NCBI RefSeq assembly: GCF_002288925.2
Contig: NW_022098001.1
Span: forward strand, 19,460,245 to 19,524,244
Origin: Delphinapterus leucas
Taxonomy: Eukaryota > Chordata > Mammalia > Artiodactyla > Monodontidae
Reading direction: 5' to 3'
DNA length: 64,000 nt
Shown: piece by piece, positions 57,501 through 64,000 of the stretch
How the letters are laid out: every line of letters starts with the position of its first letter
Numbering within the stretch: the first letter of the stretch is position 1
Made by a program: the position numbers and the translations under genes
The notes under the pieces: generated by a model
Seen by the model: the letters and a program-made list of their open reading frames with translations, nothing else
What the model was told of the DNA's origin: nothing
Databases searched by the model: none

Positions 57501-58635
57501 ATGTAAAATAATTACTGTAATCTTGAAGAAATAAATAAACAGTATTTCTAGGTATCTGCAACAATTAATGTGGTATGAAAATATTTGTGATTTCTATTGA
57601 TGACAAAGCCACAAATACTACTGTGATTTACTGCTTATATTCACAGTTGAAGAAAAGAGATTTTGGTTAAAGTTGAGTGAAAATTCCTGGTACCTTTCTT
57701 TACATCCAAGTTCACTGGCCACCTAAAGTCTATATATGCAGCCCAATTTAAGAACTCTGATCAGAATTTCATATTTTACAAAAGAAGTTTTGCATATCAT
57801 TATTCTAGCACATTCGTGTATGTATAAGGCAAGGCACTTCACTAAAGTCTTCGCTAAGCTTATCTTTTCTTCACCACAAGGTTAAAACTAGTTTCAAATT
57901 GCTTTCGGTCTTTCTCTCCATAACTGAATGAAATGTTGGCCAACTGTGCTAGATCTAGTACATAAACTTTTATTTTAAAATGTATTATCCGTATCACCCC
58001 TAAAAACGTTCCTCATAATGTTAGTCTAGAATCGCGACATTTTTCAAATTTCTACAATATATATGACTTACAATGACATCTTAAAAGTCAGAAACGTATT
58101 TGTAGCTAAAACATCACATTTTAAACATAGCTCCCTGCCTCCCTTCAACCCAGTAACTTAGGTTATTAGATTTTTTTTTTAAGAAAAAAAAAATGTTTAA
58201 GGTGTGTGGGGGGCTGGGAGAACCTCACAACCCTTCACTAAAACTTTGCACTACTTTTAAGTCTCAGTTCGCCGTAACCGACTAGATCCGGGCCTAGCCG
58301 GTCCCGCAGTCCCGTGACTAGTACGGTCCAGGGAGAGGAAAAGGGGACAACAGAGGAGAGTCCCCCAGAGCCAGGAGCCAAGGCGGGGAACCTCGACTAG
58401 ACAGGAACCAGGAGGAAGCAGCAGCCGAGGCGGGAGGCCTCTGCAATTCAGGCGCTTGCCTTCCACCCCCGACCCGTCCCCGACTCCCTAACCCGCGCGG
58501 CCTCTACCCATTTCGGCCCCTGCCCTGCCGCAGGGCCCCGCAGCACTCTAACCTCCGCCTGCCCCCTTTTCTTCCACGGTGGAGAAGTCACCTGAAATGA
58601 CCGGCCAGGGAGCAGCGGCAGCACCACACGGGCAT
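38526..58635 (-). CDS. OSGIN2: OSGIN2 (oxidative stress-induced growth inhibitor family member 2), complete
   Basis: Six coding exons on the - strand: 58635-58592, 50988-50834, 45496-45360, 44805-44614, 42070-41979 and 39561-38526. All have AG/GT junctions and compatible phases, giving 551 residues (human long form 549, from memory). OSGIN proteins are predicted FAD/NAD(P)-binding monooxygenase-like proteins linked to growth control; the biochemical activity of OSGIN2 is not well established. Visible motifs are a Rossmann GNGPSG at residues 67-72, GPPGGAW near 172, a second dinucleotide-binding GSGLTA at 332-337, and a C-terminal [20 protein letters not shown] resembling the flavin-binding closure of such enzymes. 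An internal Met45 (50900) gives the 507-residue short form. No lesion is seen. It is convergent with NBN. Confidence 0.97.
40322..40444 (+). repeat. CHR-1-like SINE retaining tRNA-Glu head
   Basis: gaattccctggtggtccagt, aaggactccgtgctttcact, gggtttgatccctggttggg: a clear tRNA-Glu-like head with A and B boxes. 15-bp perfect duplications aaaaacaccaaatca at 40307-40321 and 40445-40459. Confidence 0.93.
40540..40730 (+). repeat. MIR SINE
   Basis: cttcattttgcaaactagga, tagtttaagttatttgacca, aggtcataacattagaaggt and cagagtcaggatttaaaccc: a typical MIR core and 3' part. Confidence 0.75.
41341..41392 (-). repeat. LINE-1 3'-end scrap, antisense
   Basis: ttcattgaggtatagttgtt followed by ttacaatgttgtgtta, matching the antisense L1 3' UTR seen at 26670-26705. 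Confidence 0.7.
41979..42070 (-). CDS. OSGIN2: OSGIN2 exon 5
   Basis: 92 bp. Acceptor attcaaatag, donor gtaaag. Reads [20 protein letters not shown], then [10 protein letters not shown] plus ag of Arg. It is preceded by ...GGAWH from exon 4, consistent with the flavoprotein fold. Confidence 0.96.
42470..42677 (-). repeat. Young CHR-type SINE
   Basis: gcggtacgcgggcctctcac start and gtcaccagggaagccc end. 7-bp duplications aacaaat at 42462-42468 and 42678-42684. Orientation is the same as OSGIN2 transcription. Confidence 0.93.
43037..43058. repeat. (TTA)n microsatellite
   Basis: Seven uninterrupted ATT/TTA triplets immediately before a MIR fragment. Confidence 0.9.
43060..43205 (+). repeat. 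MIR SINE
   Basis: gctaacatttacagagcact, tgctatgtgctacggcttat and a decayed gcctgatactaggattagaa end. Confidence 0.65.
43874..44230 (+). repeat. ERVL-MaLR solo LTR (MST/MLT1 group)
   Basis: A 357-bp element starting tgctatggactgaattgta and ending cagactaataca, with TG...CA termini. Internal landmarks are cttggagatggggcctttgg, gatgaggtcatgaggctgat, caccttgatcttggattttc and the gtctatggtattttat tail region. No internal retroviral genes are present. An ancient non-autonomous endogenous retrovirus LTR. Confidence 0.85.
44614..44805 (-). CDS. OSGIN2: OSGIN2 exon 4
   Basis: 192 bp, 64 complete codons. Acceptor aaaattcag, donor gtgagt. Reads [20 protein letters not shown], then [19 protein letters not shown] and ends [13 protein letters not shown]. 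Near-identical to human. Confidence 0.97.
44806..45359 (-). other. OSGIN2: OSGIN2 intron 3
   Basis: A 554-bp intron, the shortest of the gene. No confidently named repeat. Related short stretches, catttcccatagagtgtgct (about 44919) and catttcccaaacttaccaga (about 45111), hint at two old MER-type fragments. Confidence 0.7.
45360..45496 (-). CDS. OSGIN2: OSGIN2 exon 3
   Basis: 137 bp. Acceptor ttttttaatag, donor gtatta. Completes G67 and reads [20 protein letters not shown], then [20 protein letters not shown] and SIVDQ. It carries the N-terminal Rossmann GxGxxG needed for FAD/dinucleotide binding in this fold. Confidence 0.97.
46405..49010 (+). mobile_element. LINE-1, sense, 5'-truncated and decayed
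   Basis: Opposite in strand to OSGIN2. The frame from 46893 reads [20 protein letters not shown], then [13 protein letters not shown]. In active L1 reverse transcriptase this site is F/YADDM, so the catalytic aspartates are gone here. Later pieces include [20 protein letters not shown] (from 47323) and [15 protein letters not shown] (from 48082). Ends with an A-rich 3' end near 48990-49010. The left 250 bp may belong to a second L1 fragment. Confidence 0.85.
49125..49617 (+). repeat. ERVL-MaLR-like LTR, decayed
   Basis: aatgtgccccaactcccaaa, cctaaccccaagaacctgag, tttgtagatgtgattaaatt, ggtgggcccaatctaatcac and a gttgttaaagccaccaggtt tail. This matches the order of MaLR/MLT1-type LTRs. No gene content. 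Confidence 0.65.
50834..50988 (-). CDS. OSGIN2: OSGIN2 exon 2, with internal start codon
   Basis: 155 bp. Acceptor ttttaaaag, donor gtaagt. Completes Arg15, then [29 protein letters not shown], and Met45 at 50900-50898 starting [20 protein letters not shown]. Human OSGIN2 has a 505-residue form beginning at this Met. The context has G at -3, better than the first ATG in exon 1. Confidence 0.96.
51199..51527. mobile_element. Non-autonomous Tigger/mariner-type DNA transposon
   Basis: Terminal sequences cagtggtccctcggtatcc at the left and tatggagggctgaatg at the right are imperfect inverted repeats. The element is flanked by TA on both sides (51197-51198 and 51528-51529), the Tc1/mariner target. 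The inner part contains ttatataaaatggcatacta. No transposase frame. Confidence 0.78.
53282..53441 (-). repeat. Very short LINE-1 insertion with internal 27-bp tandem repeat
   Basis: An antisense L1 3' UTR scrap flanked by 14-bp perfect duplications tgactatacatttt at 53268-53281 and 53442-53455. Inside it a 27-bp unit starting caatcccaatctcccaatca is repeated twice perfectly (53347-53373 and 53374-53400) with a partial third copy to 53418. Confidence 0.88.
53679..55722 (-). mobile_element. Old LINE-1 (L1M), antisense
   Basis: Begins with L1 3' end sequence (taatgagatataattcacat) and runs into ORF2. Complement pieces at 54150-54568 read ITGGNVRMKT-like and YNGILF fragments, and 55468-55701 reads [20 protein letters not shown] and [14 protein letters not shown], both ORF2-type. 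A SINE is inserted at 53728. All frames broken. Confidence 0.8.
53728..53846 (-). repeat. CHR-1-like SINE nested in LINE-1, 16-bp duplication
   Basis: ggcggcaccacttggcatgt start, ctgccagggaagtcc end. Perfect 16-bp duplications aaaattcaccctttta at 53712-53727 and 53847-53862. Confidence 0.94.
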
Positions 58636-59440
58636 GGAGCGCGGCGCACGGGGCGCCCGAGCGCGACCGCCACGGCCACCTCCCTCGGCGGGGTTGCCCG
58701 TTCAGGACGCCCGCCCGGTTACGGGGTCCTCGGCCGCGCCCCGCGCCTAGCCGTTGCAGCGGCTGCCGGAAGCTGCGGTTTAGCAGCCGGCCGGGCTTTG
58801 GAGCACCCAAGCCCGCTTCAGGAAAGCGGCTTCCGCTCCTCGACTAGTGGCAGCAGGACGCCGGCGGCCTATGATCTCTGGGCGCCGCGAAGGGGGCGGA
58901 ACGGGGCGGGGACGCTGCGACGGCTGCGGCGGAGGCGGGCGGGCTTCTCCTCGCAGGTGCGGAGGCGGTGGCGGCGGGCGAGCCCCGGGATTGGTGGAGC
59001 CGCGGCCACAGCGAGGGGCCCGGCCTGAAGAAGTGTTGGCTGAGAGGGCGGGGGGCCGAGGTAGTCCGCCCACCAGACGGCTGGCGGTGGCTACTGTGGC
59101 CCGGGCCTCGGCCTGCGCCCTGCGGCCCCTCCGCGTGCTCCCGACCTGCGGCGTGGGAGGTTGGCGAGGCTGGGAGGATGTGCGTCCTGAGTGCCGGATG
59201 ACAAGGGGAAGAGGAAGAGCTACTAACCTCGGTAGCGGGACGGATAGGGGGAAATCCCTGCGTGCTGCGCGGCCTCTGCGACCCGAGCACCCCAGTGTCT
59301 CCAGAGTCGGTCCACGCGGGCCTCTCACTGAGGACGCCCGGCAAGACCGAGATTCCCGCTCGACGAAAACCACTTTGGCGCCTTACCTCGCGCTGGCCTG
59401 GGCGCAGACGCCCGGAGCTTGAGCGCGCTTTTCGTTCTTG
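58260..59440. promoter_or_regulatory. OSGIN2: CpG island and OSGIN2 promoter
   Basis: About 1.2 kb of CpG-dense, G/C-rich sequence in an otherwise A/T-rich window, spanning OSGIN2 exon 1. On the upstream side there are GC boxes (gggggcgg at 58892-58899 and ggggcgggg at 58903-58911) and an inverted CCAAT (attgg, 58990-58994). ETS-type cores lie at 58830-58835 (- strand) and 58766-58772 (+ strand). No TATA box is evident. Such islands usually give dispersed, often bidirectional initiation. The exact start site cannot be read from sequence. Confidence 0.85.
58592..58635 (-). CDS. OSGIN2: OSGIN2 exon 1, coding part
   Basis: 44 coding nt from ATG at 58635-58633: [14 protein letters not shown] plus ag of Arg15, then donor cag|gtgac. 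The N-terminal 44 residues upstream of Met45 exactly account for the human difference between the long (549) and short (505) forms, which supports this start. Kozak context is weak (T at -3, C at +4). The CCRC cluster is notable but its function is unknown. No other ATG was seen in the - strand for about 200 bp upstream. Confidence 0.85.
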
Positions 59441-60689
59441 ATCCTGCCTCACAATCGCTTGAGAGAACTCACCAAACCATGGGTGCCCGGGCCCCACCCC
59501 AAGGGTTCTGATGGGGGAAGTCTGGCTTTCCGACTGAGGCCTCCCTTCCTTAAGTGGCATCGCTGGTTAAAAATACAGGTGCTCAGCCCCGCCCCAGATT
59601 CACTGAGTACCTTTCATGGAGGGGGAAAGGGCAGGGACGTGTATTTTTTAAGTCCCTCCAGGTGGTTATAATGCAAGAAAAATTAGAAAGTACCGAGTAA
59701 TGAGTGTCCCTATTCGGTATTTTCAAGAAATGAAGGGGGGGAAAAGACCTGGGAGAAGTGATTAATTGCATATACTGTTATATAGAGATGTCTTTCTATC
59801 CCTCTTTCCAAAGAGCGCTAATTATTTTTGCAGTTAAAATCTGGGCTACGTAAGTTTCTGGTTTTAAATAATTTTTTAAGTTCTCAATTTTTGCTGAATG
59901 TTGTCATTGAACAAACTTGGACTTAGCAGGTATTTTAGAGTCTGTGGAGATTAAAATGAAGTTTTAGGACTCAGACTGACTCCAGGATTATACAATCTAA
60001 AATAATATATTCATTCCTACATATACACTTATATTCATGTTACTCTAATGTTTATTTTAATGTTTCAGAAATTGAAGCATAATTTTCTGTTGATATTCAT
60101 AACATTATCCTTTTAAAGGAACTAAATTCGTAATAGCTATGCCAATCCAGAGAATTGAAATATTTAAAACTGTAAGGTTTATGAGTACTTTGTATAACTT
60201 TTTCTTTTCTTTATGGCTTTGTTTTCACTTTGAGTTTCTTGTGGTATTTTCAGATGAATTAATAAAGTGAGCATATCAAATTTTAGCCTTAAGCAGATGT
60301 GTATTTAAACCTCCGGAACTTGCTATCATGGTTTACCCTTGATAAGGGCTAATGATTAAACCAGGTCACAATAACTACATAGAGGATTTTTCTTATAGCA
60401 AATGGGGCACATCAGAATTTTTGTTTCTGTTTTTTGAAATTGTAGGGTGAGGTGCTATTTAAATATAAAATCCAGGTTTGATGAGGTCATGGAGCAACAG
60501 ACTCAGATACTGCTGCTGAGAGTGTAAATTAGTATGTAATCCAAACTCCCCCATTTGCATAATAGACTCTCATTCCTCCTTTCAGCACATGCAGTAGCAC
60601 ATTTAGGGTGGAGCTTATCTCACACTATCAACCATTCCAAAACAACCCTCCTTACTGGTGTATAATATACCAGTATTTTATACATTAAA

Positions 60690-60895
60690 TTATAGTATAG
60701 TAGTTAAAAGGACTGTCTATTGGAATCTTCACTGTGCTAGCAGTGTGATCTTGGACAAGTTACTTAGCATTTCTGGGCTTTGATTCCTCATCTGTAAAAT
60801 GAGATAATTAGTTCATTGGTTATAAGAATTAAATTTAAAAATACTTATAAAGCACTTACCACAGTACCTGGTTCATGTTAATAAATATTAAAATA
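60690..60895 (-). repeat. MIR SINE
   Basis: gtgatcttggacaagttact, ttgattcctcatctgtaaaa, tgagataattagttcattgg and aagcacttaccacagtacct: the standard MIR order. Confidence 0.85.
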
Positions 60896-60989
60896 AATAT
60901 AAAATATTAAATAAATATGAAAATAAATACTTTTCATTATTATCAATAATATTGTAAAATATTTTCACATTTTCTAAAATCAGGAAGTA

Positions 60990-61351
60990 TGTGTATGGAT
61001 TGAAATGTGCTCTCCCCCACTCCACCCCAATTCATATATTAAAGCCCTAACCCTAATGTGACTGTATTTGGAGATAGGGCCTGTAAAGAGGTAATTGAGA
61101 TTAAATGAGGTCATGAGTGTGGAACTCTAACCCAGTAGGTTTGGTACCTTAGAAGAAGAGGAGCGGTCTCTTTTTGCCAGATGAGGACACAGGAGAGGGT
61201 GGCAAGCCAGGAAGAGAGCTCTCACCAAGAACCAAATCAGCAGCCTCCTTGGTCTCAGAACTTCCAGGCTCCAGAATTGTAAGAAAATAAATATCTGTTT
61301 AAGCCACCTACTGTATGGCGTTTTGTTTTGGAGCCTGAGCTGACAAAGATA
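60990..61351 (+). repeat. ERVL-MaLR LTR (MST/MLT1 group)
   Basis: tatggattgaaatgtgctct, gaccctaatgtgac-type block (ccctaaccctaatgtgactg), ttaaatgaggtcatgagtgt, caagccaggaagagagctct and a gtttaagccacctactgtat end. Same family as the LTR at 43874. Confidence 0.8.
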
Positions 61352-62801
61352 GTATGTTTTTGCATTTTCTAGAAGCAAACAAAAAATTGTAATGGAAATT
61401 ATTCAAAATAAACTGTTGCATTTTGTATACTAGGTAAACCTGTCAATGGACCATTTCATATGCTTGGTAGTATAAGACTAAGTTTTAGAGGGGTTTAGAA
61501 AACATTCTAGAAAAACAGTTCCTCCTTTTTTGAAACTCTGGGAAGTTCAGATACTGTTCAGATTTCTTTATCCTCAGGCCCACTGACACTTTTTGCTACA
61601 GAGAATTACCTCTGTTTAGCTGCCAATTTGGAATACTCATCAGCTCTATTCTCTATCTAGATGGCAAATTTTTAAAAAATGCTTCCCTGACTACATGGGA
61701 AATTGGGGACTTACTGGTGCTGGGGACTTAAGATAAAGTTTGTTCCTGCAATTTGAACTCAGGGGATTAGAAAATTCTATACCAAGAAGGCTGCTTGCTA
61801 AAACTACAATTTATTTTTGTGGCTATTGTAGCAGTCAGATTCAGTTGCAGAGAACAGAACTCATAAAGTTCACTCTAGCTCTTAAGAATCACTCTTAAGA
61901 GTTGCTTTCAGAGAGGAACCAAGATGGCGGAGTAGGCAGACGTGCTCTCACTCCCTCTTGCAAGAACATCAGAATCACAACTAGCTGCTGGACAATCATC
62001 GACAGGAAGACACTGGAACTCACCAAAAAAGATACCCCACATCCAAAGATGAAGGAGAAGCCACAATGAGATGGTAGGAGGGGTGCAATCACAGTAAAAT
62101 CAAGTCCCATAACTGGTGGGTGGGTGACACACAGACTGGCAAACACTTATACCACAGAAGTCCACCCACTGGAGTGAAGGTTCTGAGCCCCACGCCAGGC
62201 TTCTCAACCTGGGGGTCCTGCAACGGGAGTAGGAATTCCTAGAGAATCAGACTTTGAAGTCTAGTGGGAATTGATTGCAGGACTTCAACAGGACTGGGGG
62301 AAACAGAGACTTCACTCTTGGAGGGCACACACAAAGTAGTGTGTGCGTCGGGACACAGGGGAAGGAGAAGTGACCCCAGGGGAGAATGAACCAGACGTAC
62401 CTGCTAGTGTTGGAGGGTCTCCTGTGGGGGAGGGAGAGGTGCTGTGGCTCACCGTGGGGACAAAGACACTGGCAGAAGTTCTGGGAAGTACTCCTTGGCG
62501 TGAGTCCTCCCAGAGTCTGATGTTAGCCCCACCAAAAAGCCCAGGTAGGCTCCAGTGTTGTGTTGCCTCAGGCCAAACAACCAACATGGAGGGAACCCAG
62601 CCCCACCCATCAACAGTCAAGTGGATTAAAGTTTTACTGAGCTCTGCCCACCAGAGCAACAGTCAGCTCTGCCCACCACCAGTCCCTCCCATCAAGCCTT
62701 TTAGATACACTCATCCACCACAGGGCAGACAGCAGAAGCAAGAAGAACTACAATCCTGCAGCCTGTGGAACAAAAACCACATTCACAGAAAGATAGACAA
62801 G

Positions 62802-63533
62802 ATGAAAAGGCAGAGGGCTATATACCAGATGAAGGAACAAGATAAAACCCCAGAAAAACAACGAAGTGAAGTTGAGATAGGCAACCTTCCAGAAAAAGAA
62901 TTCAGAATAATGTTAGTGAAGATGATCCAGGACCTCCGAAAAAGAATGGAGGCAAAGGTGGAGAAGATGCAAGAAATGTTTAACAAAGACCTAGAAGAAT
63001 TAAAGAACAAAGAAACAGAGATGAACAATACAATAACTGAAATGAAAACTACACAAGAAGTAATGAATAGCAGAATAACTGAGGCAGAAGAACGGATAAG
63101 TGACCTGGAAGACAGAATGTTGGAATTCACTGCTGTGGAACAGACTAAAGAAAAAAGAATGAAAAGAAATGAAAACAACCTAAGAGACCTCTGGGACAAC
63201 ATTAAATGCAACAACATTCATATTATAGGGGTCCCAGAAGGAGAAGAGAGAGAGAAAGGACCAGAGAAAATATTTGAAGAGATTATAGTCAAGAACTTTC
63301 CTAACATGGGAAAGGAAATAGCCACCCAAGTCCAGGAAGCACAGCGATTCCCATACAGGATAAACCCAAGGAGAAACAGGCCAAGACACATAGTGATCAA
63401 ACTGGCAAAAATTAAATACAAAGAAAAATTCTTGAAAGCAGCAAGGGAAAAATGGCAAATAACGTACAAGGGAACTCCCATAAGGTTAACAGCTGATTTC
63501 TCAGCAGAAATTCTACAAGCCAGAAGGGAGTGA
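62802..63533 (+). pseudogene. LINE-1 ORF1, truncated by a nonsense codon
   Basis: ATG at 62802 (MKRQRAIYQMKEQ...). A coiled-coil region follows (KKRMEAKVEK-like heptads, ITEAEERISDLEDRMLEF). Next comes the RNA-binding domain (NIHIIGVPEGEEREKGPEKI, then RNRPRHIVIKLAKIKYKEK). TGA at 63531-63533 follows ILQARRE, where L1 ORF1 normally has a Trp codon and continues about 58 residues to a stop near 63705. A single-base loss near 63589 (cccacaag for the usual cccagcaag) adds a frameshift in the remainder. The frame is also open upstream to 62343 through the 5' UTR. Confidence 0.85.
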
Positions 63534-63776
63534 CATGATATACTTAAAGTGATGAAAGGGAAGGACCTAAAACCAAGATTACTCTACCCACAAGAATCTC
63601 ATTCGGATTCGATGGAGAAATCAAAAGCTTTACAGACAAGCAAAACCTAAGAGAATTCAGCACCACCAAACCAGCTCTACAACAAATGCTAAAGGAAATT
63701 CTCTAGGTGGGAAACTGAAGAGAAGAAAAGGACCTACAAAAACAAACCCAAAACAATTAAGAAAATGGTCATATGA

Positions 63777-64000
63777 ATGTACATATCATTAATTACCTTA
63801 AACGTGAATGGATTAAGTGCTCCAACCAAAAGACACAGGCTTGCTGAATGGATACAAAAACAAGACCCATATATATGCTGTCTACAAGAGACCCACTTCA
63901 GACCTAGGGATATATACAGACTGAAAGTGGGGGATGGAGAAAGACATTCCATGCAAATGGAAATCAAAAAGCTGGAGTAACTATACTCATATCAGATAAA
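63777..64000 (+). pseudogene. LINE-1 ORF2 start (endonuclease domain), frameshifted
   Basis: Reads MYISLITLNVNGLSAPTKRH, then QDPYICCLQETHF, the N-terminal apurinic-type endonuclease with its conserved N and E. After LKV near 63930 a one-base loss breaks the frame, ending at a TAA near 63978. The rest of ORF2 lies beyond the window. Confidence 0.85.

Larger units (their letters stand above)
50989..58591 (-). other. OSGIN2: OSGIN2 intron 1
   Basis: 7.6 kb. Includes a TA-flanked DNA transposon (51199-51527), a small L1 insertion (53282-53441), an old antisense L1 (about 53679-55722) with a nested SINE (53728-53846), and 55720-58260 with no element I can identify. The 5' end of the intron lies inside the CpG island. 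Confidence 0.75.
59441..61910. other. Intergenic region beyond OSGIN2
   Basis: Mostly unique A/T-rich sequence. It contains a MIR (about 60690-60895) and an ERVL-MaLR LTR (60990-61351). No exon or RNA gene recognised. Confidence 0.7.
61911..64000 (+). mobile_element. LINE-1 with intact 5' end, running off the right edge
   Basis: Starts with gaggaaccaagatggcggag, the L1 5' end with its YY1-type core (caagatggcgg at 61918-61928). The 5' UTR runs to about 62801 and ORF1 starts at 62802. An ORF1 premature stop is at 63531-63533, and ORF2 begins at about 63777. Both ORFs are damaged, so it cannot move autonomously. It is the only L1 in the window keeping its 5' end. The 3' portion is outside the window. 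Confidence 0.9.

Noticed and set aside
58579..59560. Several overlapping open frames of 120-238 codons on both strands in the CpG island
   Set aside because: G/C-rich sequence has few stops, so long frames arise by chance. They overlap each other in all frames, show no recognisable domain and the real OSGIN2 frame (58635-58592) is different.
62343..63533. A 396-codon open frame that could be taken for a host gene
   Set aside because: From 62802 on it is LINE-1 ORF1 (coiled coil plus AEERISDLED, IIGVPEGEE and PRHIVIKLAK signatures). The upstream part is L1 5' UTR that happens to be open and begins with GTG, not ATG.

Overview
This is nuclear DNA from a mammal, most likely a toothed whale or dolphin. 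Two observations support this. The protein-coding exons match mammalian NBN and OSGIN2. The interspersed repeats include about 14 copies of the tRNA-Glu-derived CHR-type SINE of cetaceans, recognisable by an end reading 'ccaccagggaagccc' or its complement. They also include cetartiodactyl-type LINE-1 copies. I saw no BovB or Bov-tA element, which argues against a ruminant. The species call is an inference from repeat character, not a database match.

Layout. Positions 1-25040 hold the 3' half of NBN (nibrin) on the + strand: nine coding exons equivalent to human exons 8-16, with the stop codon at 24894-24896 and a poly(A) signal at 25015-25020. Positions 25040-36050 are the intergenic interval, mostly LINE-1 debris with nested SINEs. 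Positions 36050-58860 hold all of OSGIN2 on the - strand: six coding exons, a 551-residue predicted protein, a long 3' UTR, and a CpG-island promoter at about 58260-59440. Positions 59440-61910 are intergenic DNA with a MIR and an ERVL-MaLR LTR. From 61911 to the right edge lies a LINE-1 with an intact 5' end, an ORF1 broken near its C terminus and a frameshifted start of ORF2. NBN and OSGIN2 are convergent, the same tail-to-tail order as on human chromosome 8q21.3.

The genes are not functionally linked. Nibrin is the phosphopeptide-binding subunit of the MRE11-RAD50-NBN DNA-break sensor and recruits ATM. OSGIN2 is a predicted FAD/NAD(P)-binding, monooxygenase-like growth regulator.

Most interesting observation: the NBN exon equivalent to human exon 12 is 65 bp here, against 69 bp in human. 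The flanking exons are both in phase 0. Including this exon therefore frameshifts the transcript and gives a stop in exon 13, while skipping it restores the frame. The downstream exons carrying the MRE11- and ATM-binding segments look fully conserved. This suggests either constitutive exon-12 skipping in this lineage, a segregating loss-of-function allele, or an assembly error. I found no unknown multi-gene system; the rest is an ordinary mammalian locus.
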